Shown: positions 28,711 to 36,969 of the stretch, one piece after another | Position numbering within the stretch: position 1 is the first letter of the stretch | How the letters are laid out: every line of letters begins with the position of its first letter | Assembly: GCA_964513275.1 (NCBI GenBank) | Contig: CAZELN010000004.1 | Coordinates: 1-40,263, forward strand | Reading direction: 5' to 3' | Length of the DNA stretch: 40,263 bases | Origin: UBA12478 sp964513275 | Lineage (GTDB): Bacteria > Patescibacteriota > Patescibacteriia > UBA9934 > GWF2-40-263 | Notes under the pieces: model-generated | What the model saw: the letters and a program-made list of their open reading frames with translations, nothing else | Told to the model about the DNA's origin: nothing | Databases searched by the model: none | Position numbers and translations under genes: made by a program

Positions 28711-29985
28711 TTACACTTCGTATTCTCGCATCGTGAGCTGAGCCTCGATCTGTTTTACCGCATCGATAACCACCGAGACGATAATGAGGACTGACGTCCC
28801 TCCAATCACGAGGTTTGCGTTTCCGGTTGCCTGCTGCATGATGACCGGAAGCACGGCGATAATCGCGAGGAACAACGCACCAGTAAAGAGAAGACGATTC
28901 ACGACCCAGCCAAGATAGTCAGCTGTTTGCTTGCCGGGACGAATACCAGGAATAAAGCCTCCCTGCTTTTGAATGTTGTCGGCAACCTGGTCAGGATGAA
29001 AAATCACGGATGTATAAAAGTAGGCAAACAGAAACACAAGGAAAAAATAAAGAATTCCGTAGACCATTTGGTTTTGAAACGTCTGAAGCGTCCAGGTCGC
29101 TGCGTTGCGTAAAAACTCTGTCTTTGCATTGAGGAAAAATTGGGCAAGAACCGTTGGAAAAAGAATAATCGAAATCGCGAAAATGATTGGGATCACGCCA
29201 CCCATGTTCAAACGCAGAGGAATATGCGAACTCACTGCTCCTGATAAACGAGATCCATGAACGGCTCGCGCGTACTGTACAGGAATATTCCGCTGTGCCT
29301 CGTTCATGACGACAATCGTCACAATGGTCACAATCGTCACTCCCAAAAACACAAGTAACGTCACAAGTTGACTTGGATCATACACGGCCAACGACTGACT
29401 CAAAAAGGTTGGAAGCCCAGCGAGAATCCCCGCCAAGATCACAATCGAGATGCCGTTTCCGATATTTTTTTCTGAAATAAGCTCACCAATCCACATTAAA
29501 AATAGAGTTCCTGCGGTTAAACTGACGATCGCGAACAAGGTTGTGGTGATCCCGGCATTGAGAAAAAACTGCCCTTGCTGAGAGAGCAATAAAATAAGTC
29601 CGTAGGCTTGAATGAATGAAAGAGGGACCGTTGCCAAGCGGGTCCACTGGGTGATTTTTTGTCGTCCTTGTTCTTCTTTTTGCATCTCTTCAACCGCAGG
29701 AACGATCATGCCAAGAAGCTGAAAGATAATGGAAGCCGTAATGTAGGGCATGACTCCCATCGCTACCACGGAAAAACTCTCGAGCGTCCCACCGGAAAAA
29801 ATATTCAAGAGGCCAAAAAATTGATTGCTCCCACTGAAAATATTTTTGAGAGCCGAGGCATCAACACCAGGAACCGGAATGTGCGCGGTGATCCGAAAAA
29901 TCACGAGCATGGCAATGATAAACAGAACGCTGTGGCGCACCTCGGACGTTTTCCACATTCTGACAAGCATGTTCATAACGGGCAT
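28711..29985 (-). CDS. secY: Protein translocase subunit SecY
   Basis: The protein has 424 residues with ten membrane segments, standard length. HIPVPGVDASALKN opens the first periplasmic region with the plug. GVMPYITASIIFQLLGMIVP is the conserved TM2 region. GNGISIVILAGILAGLP and IPVQYARAVHG are the cytoplasmic C4/C5 loops that contact SecA and the ribosome, and GFIPGIRPGKQTADYL is the TM8-9 loop. It forms the protein-conducting channel with SecE and SecG. The start overlaps the rplO stop as TAATG. It is the last gene of the cluster. Confidence 0.96.
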   Translation of the reverse strand: MPVMNMLVRMWKTSEVRHSVLFIIAMLVIFRITAHIPVPGVDASALKNIFSGSNQFFGLLNIFSGGTLESFSVVAMGVMPYITASIIFQLLGMIVPAVEEMQKEEQGRQKITQWTRLATVPLSFIQAYGLILLLSQQGQFFLNAGITTTLFAIVSLTAGTLFLMWIGELISEKNIGNGISIVILAGILAGLPTFLSQSLAVYDPSQLVTLLVFLGVTIVTIVTIVVMNEAQRNIPVQYARAVHGSRLSGAVSSHIPLRLNMGGVIPIIFAISIILFPTVLAQFFLNAKTEFLRNAATWTLQTFQNQMVYGILYFFLVFLFAYFYTSVIFHPDQVADNIQKQGGFIPGIRPGKQTADYLGWVVNRLLFTGALFLAIIAVLPVIMQQATGNANLVIGGTSVLIIVSVVIDAVKQIEAQLTMREYEV

Positions 29986-30425
29986 TAACGTTCAACGACT
30001 GTTCCTCCAGCAGCAAGAATTTTCTCCTTCGCGGCTACAGAAACCGCACAGTCGGTAAGGGTAATCGCCAGAGAAATAGTGCCTGCCGCGAGGATTTTAA
30101 TAGGAAGGGATGCGGAAACGACCAGGCCTTTTTTCTCTAAGATTGTTGGGGAAACTTTTGCGCCAGCCGCGAATTGTTTCGCAAGGTCTCCCACGTTCAC
30201 CACCTGCGCATTTGGCCGACGACTCTTAAAACCGCGTGCCTTTGGTGTGGCAAGCATGACTTGGCGAATACCCAATTTCTGAAGGCCGGATACACCGGAA
30301 CGAGCCCTCTGTCCTTTTACGCCTCGACCGGAATAGGTGCCCTTAGAACCCAGTCCGCGTCCTATGCGCTTCTTTCCTTTTGTCGCGCCTTTTTGGGGTT
30401 GAATTGAGTGAAGTGTCAAAGGCAT
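29985..30425 (-). CDS. rplO: 50S ribosomal protein L15
   Basis: The protein has 146 residues. The N-terminal KGATKGKKRIGRGLGSKGTYSGRG is the basic extended region that threads into 23S rRNA; GQRARSGVSG follows. The globular part has VVNVGDLAKQF. It starts 2 nt after rpsE. In most bacteria rpmD (L30) lies between rpsE and rplO, and here there is no space for it. Confidence 0.96.
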   Translation of the reverse strand: MPLTLHSIQPQKGATKGKKRIGRGLGSKGTYSGRGVKGQRARSGVSGLQKLGIRQVMLATPKARGFKSRRPNAQVVNVGDLAKQFAAGAKVSPTILEKKGLVVSASLPIKILAAGTISLAITLTDCAVSVAAKEKILAAGGTVVER

Positions 30426-30427
30426 AG

Positions 30428-31063
30428 TTAGGTTGTTTCAACCACGGTTTGTGGTTCTTTGATCGCCTGAACATCTGCGACTACTTCTGGCTCTACGTAG
30501 CGAAGCTGCTCAAGCGCCTCCAATGTTGCTTTGGCGATATTAATTTTATTGCTTGAATTGAGAATTTTGGAGACCGCGTTTGGAACGCCAGCAAACTCCA
30601 GAACCATTCGAACAGCTCCACCCGCTTTGAGTCCTGTTCCTTTTGGTGCTGGTTTAAGAAGCACAATCGCTGAACCAAACTTCAATCGAACAGTGTGTGG
30701 AATGGTGCCTTCCACGAGCGGAACTTTCAGGACATGCTTCTTGGCCTGTTTATAAGCTTTTTCAATGGCAATCTGAACGTCGCCTCCCTTGGCAATTCCC
30801 ATACCGACCTTGCCTTTTTTGTCTCCTATCACAAGCGCACAGCGAAACGACATCCGTTTCCCACCGGCCGTCACACGCGTCACGCGGGCAAGGTCCAAAA
30901 TTTTCTGCTCAAACTCGCGAGGGGCTCGCTCTTCGCGTTTGCCTCGTCCACGTCCGCGACCGCGTCGATCCGATTGGTCGGAACGGTTTCCTCCTCGTCC
31001 TCCCTCGCGCTTCGCGCGGGGAGCAGCGGTCTGAGTTGATTGTACGTTCTTTTCGTCTGCCAT
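30428..31063 (-). CDS. rpsE: 30S ribosomal protein S5 with Arg/Gly-rich N-terminus
   Basis: The protein has 211 residues, compared with about 165 in E. coli. The core has RVTRVTAGGKRMSFRCALVI and VGMGIAKGGDVQIAIEKA (S5 RNA-binding domain). GTIPHTVRLKFGSAIVLLKP and GGAVRMVLEFAGVPNAVSKI form the C-terminal domain. S5 helps mRNA unwinding and decoding accuracy. About 48 extra N-terminal residues are rich in Arg and Gly (GGRGGNRSDQSDRRGRGRGR), like a disordered RNA-binding tail, and the C-terminus is extended by about 20 acidic residues. Confidence 0.96.
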   Translation of the reverse strand: MADEKNVQSTQTAAPRAKREGGRGGNRSDQSDRRGRGRGRGKREERAPREFEQKILDLARVTRVTAGGKRMSFRCALVIGDKKGKVGMGIAKGGDVQIAIEKAYKQAKKHVLKVPLVEGTIPHTVRLKFGSAIVLLKPAPKGTGLKAGGAVRMVLEFAGVPNAVSKILNSSNKINIAKATLEALEQLRYVEPEVVADVQAIKEPQTVVETT

Positions 31064-31068
31064 AAAAG

Positions 31069-31425
31069 CTAAATGCTTAACCCTCCCTCACGGGCGCCAT
31101 CAGCCACAGCCGCAACGCGGCCATGATATCGATAGGAACCGCGATCAAATACAACACGGGAAATTCCGAGCTCCAGTGCCTTTTTGGCCACAAGTAAACC
31201 AACCTCTTTAGCAACATCCACTGGTTTGGCCTTCCTTTGAATATCCTTATCAGAAGCCGCCGCAATCGTCTTCCCTGTTTCATCGTTAATAAGCTGAACG
31301 TACAGATGTTTCAAACTCCGTTTCACGCTCAAACGAGGAGCTTGTTGTGTCCCATGCAAACGTGCGCGCGTACGAGCCGCGCGTCGAAGGGCGTTCTGGT
31401 GTTTTTTTACAATGGCTGGACGCAT
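31069..31425 (-). CDS. rplR: 50S ribosomal protein L18
   Basis: The protein has 118 residues. RLSVKRSLKHLYVQLINDE and AKEVGLLVAKKALELGIS, then VVFDRGSYRYHGRVAAVADGAREGGL, are the L18 core. It binds 5S rRNA in the central protuberance. It is spaced 3 nt from rplF and 5 nt from rpsE, inside the spc part of the cluster. Confidence 0.96.
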   Translation of the reverse strand: MRPAIVKKHQNALRRAARTRARLHGTQQAPRLSVKRSLKHLYVQLINDETGKTIAAASDKDIQRKAKPVDVAKEVGLLVAKKALELGISRVVFDRGSYRYHGRVAAVADGAREGGLSI

Positions 31426-31428
31426 ACG

Positions 31429-31986
31429 CTATTCACCCGCCTTCTGAGCCTTTCCCGCTTTGCGGCGAATCGTCTCTTGGGCGTATTTAATTCCTTTCCC
31501 TTTATACGGTTCTGGTTTGCGAATCTTGCGCAAGCTGTCGGCAAATGAACCAACCGCATGTTTACTTGCCCCTGAAATCGTGATGAGGTTTGCTTCAACC
31601 TGTGCGGTAATCCCTTCTGGAAGCTCAATACGCACTTCGTGAGAAAAACCTACGTTCAAAACAAGTATCCGTCCTTGAAGATTCACGCGATATCCAACAC
31701 CGTTTACTTCCAACTTTTTGGAAAATCCCGTCGTTACCCCTTCGATCATATTGGCGATGAGGGCTCGAGCCGTTCCCCACTGAGCGCGATCCTGTTTCTC
31801 CGTTTCCTGTAAAACAGTAAACTGGATTTCACGGCCATCCTCGCCATCAACAATCACAGCCGTGACAACGGCATTTATTGTTTCCTGCAATTCTCCTTTT
31901 GGCCCTTTCACCAAAACACTCTTTCCTTGCACGGTGACATCAACTCCCGGAGGAATCACAATAGGTTTTTTTCCAACTCGAGACAT
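31429..31986 (-). CDS. rplF: 50S ribosomal protein L6
   Basis: The protein has 185 residues. MSRVGKKPIVIPPGVDV is the canonical start. The two alpha/beta repeats contain GTARALIANMIEGVTTGFSK and LNVGFSHEVRIELPEGI. The signature RKIRKPEPYKGKGIKY lies near the C-terminus. It sits near the factor-binding site of the large subunit. It follows rpsH by 5 nt. Confidence 0.97.
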   Translation of the reverse strand: MSRVGKKPIVIPPGVDVTVQGKSVLVKGPKGELQETINAVVTAVIVDGEDGREIQFTVLQETEKQDRAQWGTARALIANMIEGVTTGFSKKLEVNGVGYRVNLQGRILVLNVGFSHEVRIELPEGITAQVEANLITISGASKHAVGSFADSLRKIRKPEPYKGKGIKYAQETIRRKAGKAQKAGE

Positions 31987-31991
31987 AGAGG

Positions 31992-32384
31992 TTATGAAAT
32001 CTCACAGATTACTTCGCCTCCCAAATGTCGAGCACGAGCTTCCTTGTTTGTCATCAACCCGTTTGGGGTAGAAACAATGGCGATACCGATATGAGAAAGC
32101 ACCGTTGGAAGCTCCGTCGACTTTACATATACCCGAGCTCCTGGTCGGCTCACACGACGAACCATGCGAATTTTTGGTTGGTTGTCTTCATAGCTGAGCT
32201 CTAGGCGAATAACCGGAAATTTCGCCTCACGTACCTCAGACGCACGGGCAATATATCCTTCCTTCTCCAAAATTTTTGCGATAGCAAATTTGATATTGGA
32301 GTATGGGAAAGAGAGCTCCGTTTTGCGAACGGCCTGAGCATTGCGAATACGCGTCAGCATGTCTGAAATTGGATCAGTCATCAT
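31992..32384 (-). CDS. rpsH: 30S ribosomal protein S8
   Basis: The protein has 130 residues, normal length. DPISDMLTRIRNAQAVRKTE starts the N-terminal domain. The C-terminal signature is LSHIGIAIVSTPNGLMTNKE followed by ARHLGGEVICEIS. It binds the central domain of 16S rRNA and in E. coli represses the spc operon. ATG 32384 lies 4 nt after rpsZ. Confidence 0.97.
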   Translation of the reverse strand: MMTDPISDMLTRIRNAQAVRKTELSFPYSNIKFAIAKILEKEGYIARASEVREAKFPVIRLELSYEDNQPKIRMVRRVSRPGARVYVKSTELPTVLSHIGIAIVSTPNGLMTNKEARARHLGGEVICEIS

Positions 32385-32388
32385 AGAA

Positions 32389-32574
32389 TTACCAACTTGA
32401 TTTTCTTACTCCTGGAATCTCGCCTCGGTTAGCCAATTCCCGGAAGCAGATACGACAGAGTCCGAAGGCTCGCATATAGCCACGATTCCTTCCACAACGC
32501 CAACAGCGGTGCACAATGCGTGTGGAAAATTTCGCGCGTCTCTTTGATTTTGCTATCTGATTTTCTGTAGCCAT
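32389..32574 (-). CDS. rpsZ: 30S ribosomal protein S14, zinc type
   Basis: The protein has 61 residues, the short zinc-binding form. CWRCGRNRGYMRAFGLCRIC carries both CxxC pairs, and the C-terminus GEIPGVRKSSW is canonical. It assembles late into the head of the 30S subunit. It lies between rplE and rpsH as usual. Confidence 0.97.
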   Translation of the reverse strand: MATENQIAKSKRRAKFSTRIVHRCWRCGRNRGYMRAFGLCRICFRELANRGEIPGVRKSSW

Positions 32575-32577
32575 AGA

Positions 32578-33120
32578 CTAGAGCTCTTTTTTGAGCGGGA
32601 GACCGAGATGGATAAGAAGAGCCTTTGATTCTGCATCCGTTTGGGCAGAGGTCGCAATCGTGACCTGCAACCCATGAACGGACTCAATCTCATCGCTGGG
32701 TATTTCTGGAAAGGCAATGTGCTCTTTAAAGCCGATGGAGTAGTTCCCTTGACCGTCAAACGCCTTTTGGGAAAGTCCGCGAAAATCTCGAATTCGGGGC
32801 AAGGATACCTTAATAAGTTTTTCGAGGAAATCCCACATCCGCTTCCCGCGCAATGTGACCTTCATTCCAACCACGTTTCCTTCACGGATCTTAAATGTCG
32901 AAATAGATTTACGCGCTTTTGTTGATACGGGTTTTTGTCCTGTGATGCGTGTCAATGTTTTCTCGGCTGTTTCAATAAATTTAGCATCTTTCATTCCTGC
33001 ACCCAAACCCACGTTAAGCGTAACCGACTTCACGGTCGGCACCGCATGCATGTTCTTATAACCGAACTCAGCCTTGAGTTTTGGAATGACGTCTGTTTTG
33101 TAAAATGATTGAAATGCCAT
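32578..33120 (-). CDS. rplE: 50S ribosomal protein L5
   Basis: The protein has 180 residues from ATG 33120, 4 nt after rplX. A TTG at 33132 would overlap rplX. The conserved core is AVPTVKSVTLNVGLG, ITGQKPVSTKARKSISTFKI, GMKVTLRGKRMWDFLEKL and the C-terminal NYSIGFKEHIAFPEI. It binds 5S rRNA and contacts P-site tRNA. Confidence 0.96.
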   Translation of the reverse strand: MAFQSFYKTDVIPKLKAEFGYKNMHAVPTVKSVTLNVGLGAGMKDAKFIETAEKTLTRITGQKPVSTKARKSISTFKIREGNVVGMKVTLRGKRMWDFLEKLIKVSLPRIRDFRGLSQKAFDGQGNYSIGFKEHIAFPEIPSDEIESVHGLQVTIATSAQTDAESKALLIHLGLPLKKEL

Positions 33121-33124
33121 ACGG

Positions 33125-33448
33125 TTACTCAATATCCTCTGTTTGACCTTTTGTGTGGATTACGCGAATTTTCCTGAACGTTCCTTCTTTTTGCACCCGC
33201 TTGTAGCCAACGCGTCCTGAGAGACCGCTTTTTGGCGAAACAACCTGGAGATTTGAGATGTGAAGCGGGGCGGGGAATTCAATTTTTTGTCCAGGTCGGT
33301 TGTGCTGTTTACGCAAATGCTTCGTCATGAGATTTACACCCTCAACAACCGCTCGCTCAAGTTTTGGAAATACTTGGAGCACGGTTCCCTGTTTCCCTTT
33401 ATCCTTGCCGGTCAGGATACGGACTTTGTCGCCAGTCTTGATATTCAT
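33125..33448 (-). CDS. rplX: 50S ribosomal protein L24
   Basis: The protein has 107 residues from ATG 33448. The KOW motif is KTGDKVRILTGKDKGKQGTV, followed by VEGVNLMTKHLRK and HISNLQVVSPKSG. It is an early assembly protein of the large subunit. An open frame extends upstream to 33565 but runs through rplN, so it is ignored. Confidence 0.95.
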   Translation of the reverse strand: MNIKTGDKVRILTGKDKGKQGTVLQVFPKLERAVVEGVNLMTKHLRKQHNRPGQKIEFPAPLHISNLQVVSPKSGLSGRVGYKRVQKEGTFRKIRVIHTKGQTEDIE

Positions 33449-33452
33449 AGGA

Positions 33453-33824
33453 TTACAATACCTCTGGAGCCAAGGAAATAATCTTCGTGAATCCAAACCC
33501 ACGAAGTTCACGTGCAACGGGTCCAAAAATGCGCGTTCCTTTTGGATCCTTTGACTTCTTATCAATAATCACCGCGGCATTCTCGTCAAAACGGATATAC
33601 GTCCCATCTTTACGACGTGTCTCCTTCTTCGCTCGAACAATCACAGCCGTCACAATGTCGCTTTTTTTGACATTCCCGTGTGGGACAGCTTCTTTTACCG
33701 CGGCTGTGACTAAATCTCCAATGACCGCGTACCGTTTTTGGTATCCTCCGAGAACACGAATAACCTGAAGCTTTTTGGCTCCTGTATTGTCCGCGACTTT
33801 AAGCATTGTTCGAAGTTGAACCAT
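33453..33824 (-). CDS. rplN: 50S ribosomal protein L14
   Basis: The protein has 123 residues. MVQLRTMLKVADNTGAKKL is canonical except that most bacteria have IQ at the start. VIVRAKKETRRKDGTYIRFD, AAVIID and GTRIFGPVARELR complete the signature. It forms part of intersubunit bridges. It is spaced 2 nt from rpsQ. Confidence 0.97.
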   Translation of the reverse strand: MVQLRTMLKVADNTGAKKLQVIRVLGGYQKRYAVIGDLVTAAVKEAVPHGNVKKSDIVTAVIVRAKKETRRKDGTYIRFDENAAVIIDKKSKDPKGTRIFGPVARELRGFGFTKIISLAPEVL

Positions 33825-33826
33825 AT

Positions 33827-34081
33827 CTAGGTTGTTGACTCTTTACGCATCACGCGCCATCGCTTTGTTTTTGAATACGGTCGGCTTGCCTGAAACTTGA
33901 CGACTTCACCTGTCGTATGTGCGTTCTGTTCATCGTGGACGTGATATTTTTTGCTCTGGACGTAGCGTTTCCCATACTTTGGATGAACCACGACTCGATC
34001 CACGCGCACCACAAGCGTTTTATTCATGGCGGTGGACACGACTTCTCCCTTGAGAGTGCGTTGTGTTGTGTGTGCATGCAT
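33827..34081 (-). CDS. rpsQ: 30S ribosomal protein S17
   Basis: The protein has 84 residues. RTLKGEVVSTAMNKTLVVRV and VVHPKYGKRYVQSKKYHVHDE form the S17 OB-fold. It is an early binder of the 16S 5' domain. It lies between rpmC (3 nt) and rplN (2 nt). Confidence 0.96.
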   Translation of the reverse strand: MHAHTTQRTLKGEVVSTAMNKTLVVRVDRVVVHPKYGKRYVQSKKYHVHDEQNAHTTGEVVKFQASRPYSKTKRWRVMRKESTT

Positions 34082-34084
34082 ACG

Positions 34085-34297
34085 TTAGGTGACCTTGGTT
34101 ACTTTGTCTGAAGAAACTCCTTGAGTAAGAATCGTCTTGATCCGTGCAATCCCGCGTTTGAGCGCACGCAATGCACGGACGTTCTTCAACTGGTTGGAAG
34201 ATCGTTTAAAACACAGCTCTCTGAGTCGAGCCTGAGCTTCCTCCAAATCTTTCTGAAGAACCGTAGCGGTTTTGGCGCGAAGGGTTTTTGCATCCAT
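34085..34297 (-). CDS. rpmC: 50S ribosomal protein L29
   Basis: The protein has 70 residues, two helices. DLEEAQARLRELCFKRSSNQL carries the LRELxFK-type signature, and VRALRALKRGIARIKTIL matches the second helix. It sits near the exit tunnel. The C-terminal tail (TQGVSSDKVTKVT) is a little longer than usual. Confidence 0.94.
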   Translation of the reverse strand: MDAKTLRAKTATVLQKDLEEAQARLRELCFKRSSNQLKNVRALRALKRGIARIKTILTQGVSSDKVTKVT

Positions 34298-34301
34298 AGG
34301 A

Positions 34302-34721
34302 TTAGCTCACATCACGCGAAATAATTTTGGACTTCACAGGAAGCTTATGCGCAGCCAAGATGAGTGCCTGGCGCGCAAGGGCTTCATCAACGCCTCCCAT
34401 CTCAAACAGCACGGTTCCCGGACGTACAACGGCGACATAATGGTCTACGGCGCCCTTCCCTTTTCCCATAGGCATTTCAGAACCTTTTGAAGTCACAGGC
34501 TTATCGGGAAATACGCGAATCCAAATCTTTCCACCGCGTTTAATCGCACGTGTCATGGCACGTCGAGCTGCTTCAATCTGACGGGAAGTCACCCACGCTC
34601 CAGTGGTTGCCTTAATCCCGTGGCTTCCAAACGCCACGCTCGTCTTGCTCGTCGCCAAACGTTTTCCGCGCGCTCGGCCTTTATGCCATTTGCGATGTTT
34701 TACTTTTTTTGGAATAAGCAT
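34302..34721 (-). CDS. rplP: 50S ribosomal protein L16
   Basis: The protein has 139 residues from ATG 34721; six extra codons upstream are possible but not typical. It starts MLIPKKVKHRKWHKGRARG. The signatures RQIEAARRAMTRAIKRGGKI and GKGKGAVDHYVAVVRPG are complete. It organises the A-site region of 23S rRNA. Confidence 0.96.
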   Translation of the reverse strand: MLIPKKVKHRKWHKGRARGKRLATSKTSVAFGSHGIKATTGAWVTSRQIEAARRAMTRAIKRGGKIWIRVFPDKPVTSKGSEMPMGKGKGAVDHYVAVVRPGTVLFEMGGVDEALARQALILAAHKLPVKSKIISRDVS

Positions 34722-34745
34722 AATTTCGTAGGGAACCAACAGGTT

Positions 34746-35435
34746 CTATTTATCGAAAACTTCCCCTCGATTAATCCACACTTTTACGCCGATCGCTCCC
34801 CAAATCGTTCGTGCTGGCAATGTCGCAAAATCGATATCGGAACGCAGATTGTGCAGGGGAATTTTCCCCTGTGCAATAGTCTCACGTCTGGCAATATCCG
34901 CTCCATTCAACCTTCCGGAAATACGAATCTTTACTCCAAGCGCGCCTGCTTTCAGTGCCCGATCAATGGCCATTTTCATCACTCGTCGGAACGGCATACG
35001 CTTTTCGATATCTACGGCGATCTGTTGGGCAATGACCTGAGAAGAAAGCGAGGGCTTAGAAATCTCTTTGACGTTCACGCTCATCTTGATGCGTCGTCCT
35101 CGGAAAAAAACTTTTTTCAATTTTTGGGTAAGATGTTCAATNNNNNNNNNNCCAGCGTGAGAAACCAGGCCACGTCCTGTCCCAATGCCAGCGCCACCAC
35201 GACCAATAATGACTCCTGGTTTTGCCGAATGGATCACCAGCCGAATTTCTTGGCGAGACCGTTCAATTTCAATGTGGTCGACCAAGGCTTCTTTCAGGAG
35301 ATTTCGGAGGAAATCGCGAATTTCAACGTCTTGTTTCAACTGCGACATGAATCCTTTTTTGCTTGCAAACCAAACTCCATCCCATCCACGGATGACACCT
35401 ATTCGGAATACGTTTGGATGTACCTTCTGACCCAT
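34746..35435 (-). CDS. rpsC: 30S ribosomal protein S3, with an assembly defect
   Basis: From ATG 35435, GQKVHPNVFRIGVIRGWDG starts the protein. The KH domain has PGVIIGRGGAGI, and the C-terminal domain has GRLNGADIARRE and GVKVWINRGEVF. It binds mRNA at the entry channel. In homologues RGGAGI is followed directly by EHLTQKLKK. Here 40-odd bases, including ten N (35142-35151), lie between these parts, flanked by a repeated CAAT. Removing them restores GAGIEHLTQK, so the insertion is an assembly artefact and the gene is probably intact. Confidence 0.95.
   Translation of the reverse strand: MGQKVHPNVFRIGVIRGWDGVWFASKKGFMSQLKQDVEIRDFLRNLLKEALVDHIEIERSRQEIRLVIHSAKPGVIIGRGGAGIGTGRGLVSHAXXXXIEHLTQKLKKVFFRGRRIKMSVNVKEISKPSLSSQVIAQQIAVDIEKRMPFRRVMKMAIDRALKAGALGVKIRISGRLNGADIARRETIAQGKIPLHNLRSDIDFATLPARTIWGAIGVKVWINRGEVFDK
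35142..35151. other. Assembly gap (10 N) in rpsC
   Basis: Ten N followed by about 30 bases that do not belong to rpsC. Confidence 0.98.
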
Positions 35436-35439
35436 AGGT

Positions 35440-35802
35440 TTACTTTGCGTTTGATTTACGTGCCTTCTGCGGGCGTGATTCAAGCGTAATGGAGATGTGC
35501 GTTGTGCGCTTGCGAATCGGAGCCGCTCGACCGAACGCACGAGCTCGCCACCGTCCAAGAACTGGACCACCATCAGCCACGATCTGTTTCACGTACATCT
35601 GACTTGCATCGAGACGGAAGTTATGCGTAGCGTTTGCCACCGCAGACTCAAGAAGTTTTAACACGGGTTCGGAGGCAGCCTTCTTCATAACGGCAAGCTG
35701 CGATCGCGCTTGGGCAACACCCAGACCGCGAATCACGTCAATGATAAGTCGCACCTTGCGAGGCGACATGCGGATATAACGTGCTGTGGCTTTCACTTCC
35801 AT
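35440..35802 (-). CDS. rplV: 50S ribosomal protein L22
   Basis: The protein has 120 residues. ARYIRMSPRKVRLIIDVIRG is canonical. KLLESAVANATHNFRLDASQ and the loop that lines the exit tunnel, RWRARAFGRAAPIRKRTTHI, follow. It lies 14 nt after rpsS and 4 nt before rpsC. Confidence 0.97.
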   Translation of the reverse strand: MEVKATARYIRMSPRKVRLIIDVIRGLGVAQARSQLAVMKKAASEPVLKLLESAVANATHNFRLDASQMYVKQIVADGGPVLGRWRARAFGRAAPIRKRTTHISITLESRPQKARKSNAK

Positions 35803-35816
35803 ACAATTGAAGGGAA

Positions 35817-36110
35817 TTACGTTTTGGCAGCCTCTTCACCCTCTGCCTTTTTGACTTGACCGCCATGGCGAATGAACTTCCGCGTGGCGGAAAACTCCCC
35901 AAGCTTATGACCGACCATGTTCTCAACCACACGAACCTGGATAAAATCCTTTCCGTTGTGGACGGCGAACACGAATCCGACCATCTCAGGTGTAATCGTT
36001 GACGAACGTGCCCACGTTTTAATTGGGGATCCTTCGCCTGGCTTTCGAGCCGCGATTTTCTTCAGGAGTTTTGGGTGGACGTAAGGTCCTTTTTTCAAGC
36101 TTCGTGCCAT
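35817..36110 (-). CDS. rpsS: 30S ribosomal protein S19
   Basis: The protein has 97 residues. MARSLKKGPYVHPKLLKKI, then IKTWARSSTITPEMVGFVF and VENMVGHKLGEFSATRKFI are canonical. It sits in the 30S head near A-site tRNA. Start ATG 36110 is 3 nt after rplB. Confidence 0.97.
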   Translation of the reverse strand: MARSLKKGPYVHPKLLKKIAARKPGEGSPIKTWARSSTITPEMVGFVFAVHNGKDFIQVRVVENMVGHKLGEFSATRKFIRHGGQVKKAEGEEAAKT

Positions 36111-36113
36111 AGA

Positions 36114-36965
36114 TTATTTGCCGCCGACGAATCGTCCTTTTTTGCGACGTTGAATGATGAGTCGTGTTGATGCCTGCTTTCTTCGTGTCTTTACTCCCAA
36201 GGCTGGTTTTCCAGACGGTGTCTTTGGATGCTTCAATCCGATCGAGTTTCGACCTTCACCTCCACCATGGGGGTGGTCAACTGGGTTCATCGCTTTTCCG
36301 CGAACCGTTGGACGAAATCCTCGATGTCGTGTTCGGCCAGCTTTTCCCCAACGAATCAATCGACGGTCTGGGTTTGAAGCATGACCAAGCGTTGCCATAC
36401 ACTCCTTGGGAAGCATCCGAACCTCTCCAGACGGAAGACGCAGAGTCGCGTACGGACCTTCAACGGCCATGAGTTGCGCAAAAACCCCAGCGCCACGAAC
36501 CATCTGTCCTCCTTTTCCTGGACTGAGTTCAATATTGTAAACCTCCATGCCAATCGGAATGTGTTCTAATTTGAATCGATTTCCTGTTTGAATTTCCCCT
36601 CGATTTTTTGAAGACACGACGATCGCACCAACTCCCAACCCGCTTGGAGCGATCATGTACCGCTTTTCCCCGTCTGCGTAATGTAGTAATGCCAACCGTG
36701 CTCCACGGTTTGGATCGTATTCAATCGCGGCGACCGTTGCTGGCACGTCAAACTTATCGCATCGAAAGTCCACAAGTCGAATACGGCGTCGGGCACCACC
36801 ACCACGATGTCGTACGGTGATCTTTCCGCTATTAGCGCGTCCCGCGTTTTGTTTTCGATGGATCGTCAACTTTTTCTCAGGCGACGTCTTTGTCACATCC
36901 GAAAAGTCATCCACGCTTGAAATGCGTCGACCGGCTGTTGTTGGTTTGTATCGCTTGACTGCCAT
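36114..36965 (-). CDS. rplB: 50S ribosomal protein L2
   Basis: The protein has 283 residues from ATG 36965. MAVKRYKPTTAGRRISSVDD starts it. GKITVRHRGGGARRRIRLVD, VAAIEYDPNRGARLALLHY and the peptidyl-transferase-associated MNPVDHPHGGGEGRN are all present. It contacts the peptidyl transferase centre. An upstream open frame to 37085 overlaps rplW and is ignored. Confidence 0.97.
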   Translation of the reverse strand: MAVKRYKPTTAGRRISSVDDFSDVTKTSPEKKLTIHRKQNAGRANSGKITVRHRGGGARRRIRLVDFRCDKFDVPATVAAIEYDPNRGARLALLHYADGEKRYMIAPSGLGVGAIVVSSKNRGEIQTGNRFKLEHIPIGMEVYNIELSPGKGGQMVRGAGVFAQLMAVEGPYATLRLPSGEVRMLPKECMATLGHASNPDRRLIRWGKAGRTRHRGFRPTVRGKAMNPVDHPHGGGEGRNSIGLKHPKTPSGKPALGVKTRRKQASTRLIIQRRKKGRFVGGK

Positions 36966-36969
36966 AGGA

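Noticed and set aside
34620..35489. 289-codon plus-strand frame across rplP, rpsC and rplV
   Set aside because: Opposite to conserved ribosomal genes and created partly by the N run.
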